DNA of 64,000 nt, from assembly GCF_000718135.1 (NCBI RefSeq), contig NZ_JOEM01000002.1, positions 248,001 through 312,000 of the forward strand, given 5' to 3'. Origin of the DNA: Streptomyces cyaneofuscatus (GTDB lineage: Bacteria; Actinomycetota; Actinomycetes; Streptomycetales; Streptomycetaceae). The position numbers were made by a program, and so were the translations under genes. Below, one piece after another: positions 10,101-17,661 of the stretch. Each line of letters begins with the position of its first letter. Position 1 is the stretch's first letter. A model generated the notes under the pieces. It was not told the DNA's origin and made no database searches. It saw only the letters and a list, made by a program, of their open reading frames with translations.

Positions 10101-12106
10101 TCGTCGTGTTCGACGAGGCCTCACAGGTCCGGCCCAGTGACGCGATCAACTGCATCTACCGGGGCCAGACACTGATCGTCGCGGGCGACGACAAGCAGCT
10201 TCCGCCCACCTCGTTCTTCGATTCCGCGGGGGAGGAGGAGTCCGACGAGTACGAGGCGGACGTCCCCGACTCGTTCGAGTCGCTGCTGCACGCCTGCAAG
10301 GCGGGCGCCATGCGGGAGCTGCCGCTGCGCTGGCACTACCGGAGCCGGCACGAGGATCTGATCACCTTCAGCAACCGGTCGTTCTACCGGAACTCGATGG
10401 TGACCTTCCCCGGGGCGCTCGACGAGGGCAACGACGTGGGCGTCGCCTTCCTGCAGACCGACGGCGCCTACGACCGCGGCGGCCGCCGGGACAACCGGGT
10501 GGAGGCGGAGTACGTCGCCGCCCGGGTGCTCCACCACTTCGACACCCGCCCCGGCCGCTCCCTCGGCGTGGTGGCTCTCTCCCAGGCACAGGCCTCGGCC
10601 ATCGACCTCGCCGTGCAGCAGGCCCGGCTGGCCCGGCCCGACCTCGACCACTGCTTCACCGAGGACCGCCTCGACGGCTTCTTCGTCAAGAACCTCGAAT
10701 CGGTGCAGGGCGACGAACGCGACGTCATGATCATGTCCGTCGGGTACGGCCCCGACGAGCACGGCAAGCTCGGACTCAACTTCGGCCCCATCAACAAGAA
10801 CGGCGGCTGGCGGCGACTGAACGTGGCGGTCACCCGCGCCCGGTACCGGATGGAGGTCGTCGCCTCGTTCCGGGGCACGAGCCTGCCCGACAGCCCCAAC
10901 GAGAGCGTCCAGCACCTGAAGCGCTATCTGGAGTACGCGGAGAACGGGCCTGCCGTTCTGGCCCGTGACGTCGTCCAGTCGGACGCGGAGCCGGACAGCC
11001 CCTTCGAGGAGTCGGTGCTCGCGGTCCTGGAAGGGTGGGGCTACACGGTGCAGCCCCAGGTCGGCGTCGCCGGCTATCGCATCGACCTGGGGCTGCGCCA
11101 TCCGCAGCACCCGGGCGCGTACGCACTGGGGATCGAGTGCGACGGTGCGATGTACCACTCCTCCAAGGCGGCCCGGGACCGTGACCGGCTGCGGGAACAA
11201 GTGCTGAACGGGCTCGGGTGGCGCCTCTACCGGATCTGGGGCACCGACTGGTACCGGGGGCGCGCGGCAGCCGAACTGCGGCTGAGGGAAGCGGTCGAGC
11301 AGGCCATCGCCCAGGGCCCGCTGACAGCGGCGGCCGCCCGGCCTCCGGCTCACGTCGACCCGGCCGCCGAGCCGTCCCCCGTCGCCGCATCACCTGTCGG
11401 CCCCACCGAACCGTTCGACCGCGTGGAACGCTCCGGCGCCGTCCCCGGCGACCCGGCCGCTGTGCGTGTGCCGGCACAGGCAGCGGCACCCGCCGAGATC
11501 ACGTACGAAAGAGTGCCGGTCGACAGGGCGCCGCGCCGCGAGTGGAGCGCTCCCTACCAGGCCTGCCGGATCACGGTCGATTCCCCTCATGAACTGCACA
11601 CGCCGGAGGCCAGGAGGGAGCTGAGGAGCGCCCTCACCCAGATCGTCGCCGTCGAGGGGCCTGTCCACGAGGACCTGCTGGTGCAGCGGGCCCGTGAGGC
11701 ATGGGGCGTCGCCCGGGCCGGGAACCGCATTCGCGACAACGTGCGCACCGCAGCACAGGAACTCGTCCGCTCGCGAAGCCTTGCCTGTGACGACGGCTTC
11801 TACCGGGCCGCCGGGCACACCCCTGCCACGGCACGCACGCCGCAAGCCGGAGAGACCGCGCGCAAGGTCACGCTCATCGCCCCCGCCGAGCGCCGGCTCG
11901 CCCTGACCGAGCTGGCAGCCGAATGCCCTGGGATGTCACAGGACGAACTGATCAGGCAAGCCTGCGAGTTCTTCGGATGGCGCAGGACGGGGGCCGACAT
12001 CCGGACCGCCCTGGAGAGCGACATCACGGAGCTGTACCGACAGGGTCGATTCCAGGGCGGGCCTGACCGCATCAGCGCTGTGCGCGGAGACACCCCGAGC
12101 GGGTGA
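7118..12106 (+). CDS. Giant DUF4011 superfamily 1 helicase with Vsr-like nuclease and DUF3320 C-terminus
   Basis: A 1662-residue protein. An N-terminal DUF4011-like region (GGRNRLLNFRHT near 30) precedes a split SF1 (Upf1-like) helicase core: Walker A GPPGTGKS at 317-324, then a long insertion of about 650 residues, Walker B DEASQ at 999-1003, GDDKQLPPT at 1023, HYRSRHE near 1073, VQGDERDVM near 1200 and VTRAR at 1238-1242. A PD-(D/E)XK/Vsr-type nuclease module follows (D1323, E1340-x-D1342, then a conserved H and K), and a DUF3320-like winged segment from about 1470. This architecture is widespread among defence-associated or DNA-processing helicases. ATG 7118 has AGGAGG at 7102-7107. Anti-phage function is an inference from architecture; substrate and partner are unknown. 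Confidence 0.85.
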   Translation: MPRPLRSVPSAAHDPGLDRLKAVLDGWRASLLDMGGRNRLLNFRHTRTSTLEITSPGAGPLLAELAKGWEFDPVVEALEGEEGRAVPAPRGRPGLETQKTTQAGLDRALYQLRQKSGQMFNDYGLWVLWLGVGMLDWREEGAHETSSAPLLLVPVELRKEGGRRYRLHLADSQDRVHNPALAVKAERLGADWAQVTGTDAGDLPALMAAARTVAAGQRGWTVDDRVVLGLFASHREAMYKDLEQNEDRILAHPLVRAVALGPDAGLPDDLIGFEPPELDRIDEIQLPERTPLVLDADASQRQCIAAALEHRSFVMSGPPGTGKSQTITNLIAALMHAGRSVLFVSEKAAALDVVRNRLRGVGLGDFVLALHSGDTSKKAVATELARVLTTEVRVNGAAEHERERARLLREELSAYAAGMNQVREPLGRTLHDVLGRLVQLEQAGTPHLPLSAENAKTVRTLSAGALQDLSAAAKAVSRAWRPVAEGDAFPWRGLEGASAHQAATEASDALGALRTATARRPFAGTQGEPRSVRELQQTVRSLRVGLPDGIGSGDAPLQEDASGQLAQLADLFGMPKPDDGEAAAALCALADLTTAENRPPADWFDDENLGAAHRAAQALREALTAEAEARAAAEDVFGEQAVDLADLPGLVARFEGQHAKLMARFSAQYKADRTTVADLTHDGAWTKSLVGRLNDALQWQRAATEVRRLSGEHAVLLGRYTPRTQDDVPALTDALATADRVTELAGEAGRRDLLADQLADGVDTDRLPTLLAENARRALGDWCAVAERRAERWSASVTALLGLFGVDRRVQLSPLLLGPLDQAGQAVEALLADPHGPEEWHAYRDGIAVLARQGADALVAGAAERGIEPQRLPEIVERAVLASWADGILATDARLRTTRSDDLDARVADYREADRRLIAAAGAAVIEACNKRRPRSFGGGGAAVITREAEKKTRHMPVRELLGRTREVVQSVKPCFMMSPLTVSQMLPADYHFDVVVFDEASQVRPSDAINCIYRGQTLIVAGDDKQLPPTSFFDSAGEEESDEYEADVPDSFESLLHACKAGAMRELPLRWHYRSRHEDLITFSNRSFYRNSMVTFPGALDEGNDVGVAFLQTDGAYDRGGRRDNRVEAEYVAARVLHHFDTRPGRSLGVVALSQAQASAIDLAVQQARLARPDLDHCFTEDRLDGFFVKNLESVQGDERDVMIMSVGYGPDEHGKLGLNFGPINKNGGWRRLNVAVTRARYRMEVVASFRGTSLPDSPNESVQHLKRYLEYAENGPAVLARDVVQSDAEPDSPFEESVLAVLEGWGYTVQPQVGVAGYRIDLGLRHPQHPGAYALGIECDGAMYHSSKAARDRDRLREQVLNGLGWRLYRIWGTDWYRGRAAAELRLREAVEQAIAQGPLTAAAARPPAHVDPAAEPSPVAASPVGPTEPFDRVERSGAVPGDPAAVRVPAQAAAPAEITYERVPVDRAPRREWSAPYQACRITVDSPHELHTPEARRELRSALTQIVAVEGPVHEDLLVQRAREAWGVARAGNRIRDNVRTAAQELVRSRSLACDDGFYRAAGHTPATARTPQAGETARKVTLIAPAERRLALTELAAECPGMSQDELIRQACEFFGWRRTGADIRTALESDITELYRQGRFQGGPDRISAVRGDTPSG

Positions 12107-12141
12107 GGGAGACGGGCGGGCGCCGCCGGCGGTGGCGATGT

Positions 12142-12165
12142 CCGGGGCGGCCCGGGCCGCCCCGG
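12142..12165. terminator. Perfect palindrome between convergent genes
   Basis: CCGGGGCGGCCC at 12142-12153 is followed directly by its exact complement (24-bp palindrome) in the 84-bp gap between the helicase gene and the convergent membrane-protein gene. It probably ends transcription from both sides. Confidence 0.6.
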
Positions 12166-12190
12166 TCCGGCCCGTCACAGCCATACGCGA

Positions 12191-12886
12191 TCACCGGACG
12201 TGCCGGAGGTGAGCAGAGGGCGCGTGGTGGCAGTACGGCGGGGGCGCTGTGCCCGCCGTCGCGGCGGTCCGCGCACGGTTCGCCGAGGCTTCCGTTCCGG
12301 CGAGTCCGGCTGCCAGTGAGATGCCGATGACGAAGAGGCTCATCAGAGGAACACCGATCCTGACCATGCCCCGCGCGTGGACCCACCGGTGGTAAGGGCG
12401 CATCCATCCGGCCAGGGCCAGCACCACGGCCGCGAGCTCGAGCGCGAGGCCGACCGGCTTGAGGGAGGCCGCGTAGCTCGAGCACGCCGAGACATGGATG
12501 GTGTCGGAGGGAACGCCGAAGCCGGCTTGGAGGTACATCGTGTGCAGCAGTCCGCCGGACCAGGGCAGGGTCAGGGCGAGTGCGGGAACGAGGGCCGGTA
12601 CGGCCCAGTTGGCGTTCCTGCTGAACCAGGAGTGGACGAGGGCGTACCCGAGTCCGTACAGGACGAAAGCGAGAGCGCTCCAGCCGCCCACCGCGTACGC
12701 GCGGATGCGTGGGGCTTGCCCGGGAGGCCCTGGCGCTGCCGGAGCGAGCACCAGACCGGGAGCCGCGCAGCCGACGACGGATGCCGTGCCCCAGGCGACG
12801 ACGACGATCGGCGGCTGGTCCTGCTGCCGGTCGCTGGGCTGACGACCGGTGAGCTGACGGCCTACAGGGCGGATCAGCCCGCACAC
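12191..12886 (-). CDS. Polytopic membrane protein, unknown function, start uncertain
   Basis: The frame encodes at least five membrane spans: VVVAWGTASVVGCAAPGLVLA, SALAFVLYGLGYALVHSW, WAVPALVPALALTLPWSG, GLALELAAVVLALAGWM and IGVPLMSLFVIGISLAAGLAG. No catalytic motif is recognised. Third-position GC is strongly Streptomyces-like from the first span to the stop but weak upstream, so the beginning is unclear. GTG at 12886 (231 aa) is used here without a clear ribosome-binding site; an ATG at 12962-12964 (257 aa) is the alternative. Coding-like sequence in another frame just upstream suggests the 5' end may be frameshifted. It converges on the helicase gene. Function is not known. Confidence 0.5.
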   Translation of the reverse strand: MCGLIRPVGRQLTGRQPSDRQQDQPPIVVVAWGTASVVGCAAPGLVLAPAAPGPPGQAPRIRAYAVGGWSALAFVLYGLGYALVHSWFSRNANWAVPALVPALALTLPWSGGLLHTMYLQAGFGVPSDTIHVSACSSYAASLKPVGLALELAAVVLALAGWMRPYHRWVHARGMVRIGVPLMSLFVIGISLAAGLAGTEASANRARTAATAGTAPPPYCHHAPSAHLRHVR

Positions 12887-12914
12887 GATGATACGGAAGG
12901 GCGGCCGGGCTGCT

Positions 12915-13090
12915 TGAGGATACGGACCTCTCCAGGAGTTGTGCCGCGAGCCCCTTCTCGTCATGACGGTCCATGACCGCGATGAGCACCTCGATCCGGC
13001 GGTTGAACGGCTCGACCGGCAGGGCGGCCGTCTCCGCCGGCTCGCCGGAAGCGTCCGGTGCGCCGGAACTCGCCCCGTCACGAGGAGGGG
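12915..13090 (-). pseudogene. Coding-like remnant in another frame upstream of the membrane-protein gene
   Basis: On the minus strand, a stretch around 13050-12920 has near-perfect GC at third positions for about 35 codons and would read PVEPFNRRIEVLIAVMDRHD and onward through EKGLAAQLLE. It has no convincing start and its codon bias dissolves about 50 bases before the membrane-protein frame becomes convincing. It is in a different frame from that gene. It may be the true N-terminal part of the membrane protein separated by a frameshift, or a fragment of a lost gene. No family is recognised. Confidence 0.35.
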
Positions 13091-13283
13091 GAACAGTTCG
13101 CCCCACCGGTCGTCGGATGCTCGGCCGTTGTCGTCGCCACACGCTCCGTGCGCTCCCCTTCTGCACCCGTCCCGGCCAGGCCGACCGAGGGAACCCTCTC
13201 GTATCACGTGGGGGCCGGGATAAAGGGCCGTTGTCCCGGTGGGATTCTTGCGGCGCCCGTACGCCCTCCGCGAGGCTGTCGCC

Positions 13284-13889
13284 ATGACCGTCGACGAGGC
13301 ATGGGACCGCATCGAGGACTGGCTCCGCGCCAACGCCCCCGCCACCCAAGCGGAGCTCCCGCCTCCGGCCGGCGCCGACGACATCCGGGCGGCACAGGAC
13401 GCGATCGGCTGCGCGTTCCCGCCCGAACTGACGGCCTCGCTGGCGCGGCACGACGGGTCAGGAGCGTTCGTCCTCCCGCCCCTTCACCGGCTCCATGGCA
13501 CCCGCCTGATCGTGACGGAGTACCGCGCGTACCGGCGGGCGGAGCAGGCGCGGAGCCCGGAAGAGCCCACCTGGTGGGACGCGCGCTGGATTCCCCTCGC
13601 CGACGACGGATGCGGGAACAGCCTCTTCCTCAGCCAGACGCCCGGGCCTCCTTTCGGCCGGATCGGGGACCACGCGAAGGACGGCGGCGGATCGTTCCCC
13701 GAGGACGGGACGCCGACGTCGCTCGGGGCGTTCCTGGAGTCGACGGCCCAGGGGCTCCAGGACGGCCTCTGGGGTGCGTACGAGCCGTACGTCGACGAGG
13801 ACGGGTTCCTGGAGTGGCGCGAGCCGGACGCGGACCTCGTCCTGGCCTGGGACATGCGGGAGATGAACCGGCGCTACGGGTTCGGGTGA
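13284..13889 (+). CDS. SMI1/KNR4 (SUKH) family protein
   Basis: A 201-residue soluble protein with the SUKH pattern: an N-terminal helix (DEAWDRIEDWLRANAP), a DDIRAAQDAIGCAFPPEL segment, SLARHDGSGAF, then WWDARWIPLADDGCGNSLFLSQTPG and a final GLWGAYEPYVDEDGFLEWRE region. In bacteria SUKH proteins often neutralise contact-dependent or polymorphic toxins; others are housekeeping. No adjacent toxin gene is visible, so it is an orphan. ATG 13284 starts the codon-biased region. It sits inside the accessory-looking block with a helicase-nuclease and broken genes, so transfer or gene decay nearby is plausible. The immunity role is inferred. Confidence 0.75.
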   Translation: MTVDEAWDRIEDWLRANAPATQAELPPPAGADDIRAAQDAIGCAFPPELTASLARHDGSGAFVLPPLHRLHGTRLIVTEYRAYRRAEQARSPEEPTWWDARWIPLADDGCGNSLFLSQTPGPPFGRIGDHAKDGGGSFPEDGTPTSLGAFLESTAQGLQDGLWGAYEPYVDEDGFLEWREPDADLVLAWDMREMNRRYGFG

Positions 13890-14040
13890 GGGGCCTCACT
13901 CCCCTCTTCCGTAACTGGAACCCCAACTGCTTCTTACATCAATGCCCTTGTGAGCCATCTGCGCGTGCTGGAGCATCGGTTGCCGGGCCGGGGCAGCAGC
14001 GCGCATCTGCGGGGCTGTTGATGCTGCCGCCCCCGGGGCG

Positions 14041-14394
14041 CAGGACATCCGTGATCCGCGGGCATGGCTGGCGGTGGTCGTGTCGCGGGTCGCGTGCGAC
14101 TGGCACCGGGGCCGGGCCCATGACGAGGCACTGCGTGAACGGCTGGTGAGCCGGTGGGCGCGTCGCCCGCCTGAGATCTCCGAGGAGCACCGGGTGTGGG
14201 CCATCGCGGTGGCCGGAGAACTGGACTCCCTGTCCCTTCTCCAGCGGCAGATGGTCTCGCTCCGCTTCTACGCCGACCTTCCGGTGAGCACCATCGCGGA
14301 GCTGCTGGAGATCCCCGAGGGAACGGTCAAGAGCCGCCTTCACAGCACGGTCGCCGCGTTACGCAGACGACTCCAGGAGAAGGAGGTGATCTGA
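14041..14394 (+). pseudogene. Decapitated RNA polymerase sigma factor (regions 2.4 and 4 only)
   Basis: The frame reads RDPRAWLAVVVSRVACDWHR (end of region 2), then a sigma region 4 helix-turn-helix: LLQRQMVSLRFYADLPVSTI continuing to AELLEIPEGTVKSRLHSTV. Regions 2.1-2.2, needed to bind core polymerase and the -10 element, are missing: the frame is poor in codon bias before about 14040 and closed by TGA at 13951-13953. A GTG at 14074 could start a 106-residue product, but it could not work as a normal sigma factor. It overlaps closely (1-nt gap) with a small downstream frame that resembles the usual co-transcribed partner. Most likely a truncated gene. Confidence 0.65.
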
Positions 14395-14395
14395 G

Positions 14396-14533
14396 GTGAC
14401 ACCGGTGACCGAATTCGACGAGGAGCGTCTGCGGAGGGCGCTCCACCTGATCGGGGACGAGGCGGGGCAGGAAGGCGAGCGGGTCATGCCCGCGGCGCGG
14501 GTGCCCCGGTGGCAGCAGCGGGGGGACGTGTGA
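14396..14533 (+). CDS. 45-residue truncated partner of the sigma-factor gene
   Basis: This short frame begins with GTG at 14396, just after the sigma-fragment stop (TGAG-GTG) and preceded by GGAGGTG in the end of that gene, so translational coupling would be expected. It encodes VTPVTEFDEERLRRALHLIG and then a charged tail ending at TGA 14531-14533. Many Streptomyces ECF sigma genes are followed by a gene starting with a similar FDEERLRRAL segment and continuing into a membrane-anchored protein; here the membrane and extracellular parts are absent. It is probably a remnant, not a functional anti-sigma factor. Confidence 0.4.
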   Translation: MTPVTEFDEERLRRALHLIGDEAGQEGERVMPAARVPRWQQRGDV

Positions 14534-14584
14534 GCGAGCCCCTGTCCTGTCAGCCGGCGCCAAGGAGGGCCAGGGGGCAGCGGA

Positions 14585-14626
14585 CCGCCCCGTCCCCGGT
14601 GCTGTGCGGTACCGGGGGCGGGGCGG
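14585..14626. terminator. Strong hairpin between the sigma remnant and malate synthase
   Basis: A 16-bp stem (14585-14600 pairing with 14611-14626, one mismatch) surrounds a 10-nt loop. It lies 28 bases beyond the stop of the minus-strand malate synthase gene and also after the plus-strand remnant, so it can serve both directions. Confidence 0.75.
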
Positions 14627-14653
14627 GGCGGCGCTTCGTTCACGCGCTTCGGG

Positions 14654-16273
14654 TCAGCGCAGCTGTTCGTACGCGGGCAGCGTCAGGAAGTCGGCATAGT
14701 CCTGGTCCAGGGAGACCTGGAGCAGGAGGTCGTGGGCCTGCTGCCACTTGCCGGCGGTGAAGGTCTCCTCGCCGATCTCCTCGCGGATCGCGGCCAGTTC
14801 CTCGGCGGCGACCTTGCGGGCCAGCTCCGCGGTGGCGTGCTCGCCGTTCTCGAAGACCACGTCCGCGTTGATCCACTGCCAGATCTGGGAGCGGGAGATC
14901 TCGGCGGTGGCCGCGTCCTCCATCAGGTTGAAGATGGCGACCGCGCCCAGGCCGCGCAGCCAGGCCTCGATGTAGCGGATGCCGACCGCGACGGCGTTGC
15001 GCAGGCCCTCGTACGTGGGCTTGGCGTCGAGCGTGTCGATGGCGATCAGGTCGCCCGCCGCCACCGAGACGTCCTCGCGGAGGCGGTCCTTCTGGTTCGG
15101 CTTCTCGCCGAGGACCGCGTCGAAGGAGGCCATCGCGATCGGGACCAGGTCGGGGTGGGCGACCCAGGAGCCGTCGAAGCCGTCGTTCGCCTCGCGGTCC
15201 TTGTCGGCCTTGACCTTCTGGAAGGCCACCTTGTTGACCTCGGCGTCGCGGCGCGAGGGGATGAAGGCCGCCATGCCGCCGATCGCGTGCGCGCCGCGCT
15301 TGTGGCAGGTGCGGACCAGGAGTTCGGTGTACGCCCGCATGAACGGGGCGGTCATCGTCACCGCGTTGCGGTCCGGCAGGACGAACTTGGCGCCGCCGTC
15401 ACGGAAGTTCTTGACGATGGAGAAGAGGTAGTCCCAGCGGCCGGCGTTCAGCCCGGAGGCGTGGTCGCGCAGCTCGTAGAGGATCTCTTCCATCTCGTAC
15501 GCGGCGGTGATCGTCTCGATCAGGACCGTCGCGCGGACGGTGCCCTGTGGGATGCCGACGTAGTCCTGGGCGAAGACGAAGATGTCGTTCCAGAGGCGGG
15601 CCTCCAGGTGCGACTCCGTCTTCGGGAGGTAGAAGTACGGGCCCTTGCCGAGGTCGATCAGGCGCTGGGCGTTGTGGAAGAAGTAAAGGCCGAAGTCGAC
15701 CAGCGCGCCGGGCACGGGGGTGCCGTCCAGCTGGAGGTGGCGCTCGTCCAGGTGCCAGCCGCGCGGGCGGGTGACGACGGTGGCGAGCTCGTCGGCGGGC
15801 TTCAGCGCGTACGACTTGCCGGACTTCGGGTCGGTGAAGTCGATGCGGCGCTCGTAGGCGTCGGTCAGGTTGAGCTGGCCGAGGATCACGTTCTCCCAGG
15901 TGGGAGCGGAGGCGTCCTCGAAGTCGGCGAGCCAGATGCGGGCGCCCGAGTTGAGCGCGTTGATCGTCATCTTGCGGTCGGTCGGACCGGTGATCTCCAC
16001 CCGGCGGTCGTTCAGCGCCGCCGGGGCGGGCGCGACCTTCCAGGAGTCGTCCGCGCGGACCGCCGCCGTCTCGGGCAGGAAGTCCAGCGTGGAGGTGCGG
16101 GCGATCTCGGCGCGGCGCTCGGTGCGCCGGGCGAGCAGCTCATTGCGGCGCGGCGTGAACTGCCGGTGCAGCTCGGCCACGAACGCGAGGGCCGCGTCGG
16201 TCAGGACCTCTTCCTGCCGGGGCAGGGGCTCGGCATCGACGATGGCCAGCGTGGACGGCGCTGGTGCGGACAT
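14654..16273 (-). CDS. aceB: Malate synthase A
   Basis: A 539-residue cytoplasmic enzyme that condenses glyoxylate with acetyl-CoA to malate. The length and motifs fit class A: VVTRPRGWHLDERHLQLDG, FYLPKTESHLEARLWNDIF, the ATVLIETITAAYEMEEILYE segment with the metal-binding acid, LNAGRWDYLFSIVKNFRD, and GSWVAHPDLVPIA. ATG at 16271-16273 follows AAGGAGTG. Upstream is a textbook promoter (TTGAAC, 17 nt, TACTAT) whose -35 box is overlapped by a palindrome similar to one before allB. With the allantoin genes nearby, its main job here is probably use of glyoxylate from purine ureides, in addition to any glyoxylate-shunt role. I see no isocitrate lyase in the window. Confidence 0.95.
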   Translation of the reverse strand: MSAPAPSTLAIVDAEPLPRQEEVLTDAALAFVAELHRQFTPRRNELLARRTERRAEIARTSTLDFLPETAAVRADDSWKVAPAPAALNDRRVEITGPTDRKMTINALNSGARIWLADFEDASAPTWENVILGQLNLTDAYERRIDFTDPKSGKSYALKPADELATVVTRPRGWHLDERHLQLDGTPVPGALVDFGLYFFHNAQRLIDLGKGPYFYLPKTESHLEARLWNDIFVFAQDYVGIPQGTVRATVLIETITAAYEMEEILYELRDHASGLNAGRWDYLFSIVKNFRDGGAKFVLPDRNAVTMTAPFMRAYTELLVRTCHKRGAHAIGGMAAFIPSRRDAEVNKVAFQKVKADKDREANDGFDGSWVAHPDLVPIAMASFDAVLGEKPNQKDRLREDVSVAAGDLIAIDTLDAKPTYEGLRNAVAVGIRYIEAWLRGLGAVAIFNLMEDAATAEISRSQIWQWINADVVFENGEHATAELARKVAAEELAAIREEIGEETFTAGKWQQAHDLLLQVSLDQDYADFLTLPAYEQLR

Positions 16274-16403
16274 GAGCTGTCACTCCTTCAGCGGGCGGCG
16301 GCGTCTCATGGCCGCCGGGTCGCCTGAGACGGCACGGCGTGCCATGGGCTCCGAGATACGGCCGTGGGTGCCGTCTGAGGTTCAGAGGGCTTCTGACCAG
16401 TGG

Positions 16404-16432
16404 ATAGTAGTTTCCTCATGGTGGAAGTTCAA
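16404..16432 (-). promoter_or_regulatory. Predicted aceB promoter
   Basis: Reading the minus strand, TTGAAC (16427-16432) is followed after 17 bases by TACTAT (16404-16409). Transcription would begin about 120 bases before the malate synthase start codon. Confidence 0.65.
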
Positions 16433-16444
16433 TGGTTTGTTGAT
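16428..16444. promoter_or_regulatory. Putative AllR operator at the aceB promoter
   Basis: TTCAATGGTTTGTTGAT matches the perfect palindrome before allB (TTCAACAGTTCGTTGAA) at 13 of 17 positions and overlaps the aceB -35 box. A repressor bound here would block RNA polymerase. AllR as the binder is inferred from gene order. Confidence 0.55.
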
Positions 16445-16522
16445 GTCGAGATTCTCCGGGTCGACAGAAACGGGGTGCCGGCGGCGCAGCGTGCCAGGGC
16501 GGCCACTCAGGGTTGGTCCACG

Positions 16523-17128
16523 TCACTCCAGATGGCCCAGGTCCTCCGCCGTGTCGATGTCGTACGCCTGCGCCACATCCGAACACTCCACCAGCGTGAT
16601 CGCATCGCGGTGCTCCCGCAGATACGCCCGCGCGCCCTGGTCGCCCACCGCCCCCGCCGCGATGTCCGCCCACCGGTCCGCCCCGAACAGCACCGGATGG
16701 CCGCGCTCCCCGTCGTACGCGGCGGCCACCAGGCTCGTCCGCGACCGGTACGCCAGACGCACCCGCGCCACCGCCTCCGCGCCGATCCCCGGCTGGTCCA
16801 CCAGCAGGACGAGCGCCGCGTCCGCCCCCGTACCGCTCAGGGCGGCCAGGCCCAGCCGGAGCGAGGAGCCCATGCCCTCCTCCCACCCCTGGTTCACGGT
16901 CACCGCTGCCCCCGTCAGATCGGCCCGGGCGCGCACCTCGTCGGCCGCCGCGCCCAGCACCACATGGAGCGGGCCGCAGCCGCCGTTGCGCAGGGCCCGC
17001 AGGGCGTGCTCCACCAAGGGGCGGCCGCGGTGCTCCAGCAGGGCCTTGGGGCGGCCGCCGAGCCGCCGGCCGCCGCCCGCGGCGAGCAGCACCCCCGCCA
17101 CCTTGGGATTCTTCGCATGAGAAGCCAT
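16523..17128 (-). CDS. MobA-like nucleotidyltransferase (molybdenum cofactor cytidylyltransferase type)
   Basis: A 201-residue GT-A fold nucleotidyltransferase. It shows the NTP-binding signature LAAGGGRRLGGRPKALLEH near residue 14 and the metal/nucleotide loop LVLLVDQPGI near 110, as in MocA/MobA proteins that attach CMP or GMP to molybdopterin. Xanthine dehydrogenase needs this cofactor, so the position between malate synthase and the allantoin genes suggests service to purine oxidation, although no dehydrogenase gene is in the window. ATG at 17126-17128 is the first in-frame start with good codon bias. A sugar-nucleotide transferase of the same fold is possible but less likely. Confidence 0.75.
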   Translation of the reverse strand: MASHAKNPKVAGVLLAAGGGRRLGGRPKALLEHRGRPLVEHALRALRNGGCGPLHVVLGAAADEVRARADLTGAAVTVNQGWEEGMGSSLRLGLAALSGTGADAALVLLVDQPGIGAEAVARVRLAYRSRTSLVAAAYDGERGHPVLFGADRWADIAAGAVGDQGARAYLREHRDAITLVECSDVAQAYDIDTAEDLGHLE

Positions 17129-17178
17129 GAGCCCTGGATACCACCGAGCCGTTCGCACACGCGACACGCATGTCACTC

Positions 17179-17194
17179 TCAGGGGTAACCCTGA
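17179..17194. promoter_or_regulatory. Small palindrome in a divergent promoter region
   Basis: TCAGGG-GTAA-CCCTGA is a perfect 6-bp inverted repeat in the gap between the MobA-like gene and the divergently read small DUF gene. It could be an operator; no regulator can be assigned. Confidence 0.3.
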
Positions 17195-17319
17195 TTTCTT
17201 TCCGTGGGCTGGCGCGCACAGCCTGTCATGGCGTTAACTTGCGGGCGAGCCCCGGTACTTGGCCACCGCCCCGGGGTTCGGGGGCCACACCGGCACAAGG
17301 ATGTGCGAGGGGGAGTGCT

Positions 17320-17634
17320 GTGTTGCGAAGCGTGGGGCAGAAGCGGGTCACCGGCAGCGGCGAGGACCCGAGGGTGGCAGAGCTGCGCATAGCCGTCTCC
17401 CGGCTCCGCCGAGAACTGGCCTCACTCTCCCTGGAATTCCCGGACCGGCCCATCGCCGAGGAGGAGCTCGCGGCACTCGACGCCATGGCGGTCGGCGGGG
17501 TCCCGGAGATCCCGCGCATGCGCAGCTCGCTGCTGCTGCTCGCGGGGTCCATCGGCTCGGTCAGCGCCCTCGCCGCCGCCTTGCGCGACGTACGCAACGC
17601 GGTGGACCTCTTCGGGGAGCCGCCGCGCGGGTGA
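17320..17634 (+). CDS. Small conserved Streptomyces protein, DUF5955-like
   Basis: A 104-residue protein with an N-terminal helical segment (DPRVAELRIAVSRLRRELASL) and a C-terminal hydrophobic helix-rich part (SSLLLLAGSIGSVSALAAAL) followed by VRNAVDLFG. It looks like the DUF5955 family often seen in Streptomyces, whose role is unknown. The start is GTG 17320 or TTG 17323; GAGGGGGAG at 17307-17315 serves either. No partner gene: it is divergent from the MobA-like gene and convergent with the response regulator. Confidence 0.65.
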   Translation: MLRSVGQKRVTGSGEDPRVAELRIAVSRLRRELASLSLEFPDRPIAEEELAALDAMAVGGVPEIPRMRSSLLLLAGSIGSVSALAAALRDVRNAVDLFGEPPRG

Positions 17635-17661
17635 GGCCGGGCCCCTCGGCCTCGGGTGGCC

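Noticed and set aside
13239..13283. Longer SUKH protein starting at 13239
   Set aside because: The extra 15 residues lack coding bias and ribosome-binding signal; ATG 13284 begins the conserved N-terminal helix.
14732..16327. 531-codon plus-strand open frame across malate synthase
   Set aside because: The minus strand encodes an intact malate synthase; the opposite frame has Val/Asp/Gly-rich low-complexity content and no start site.
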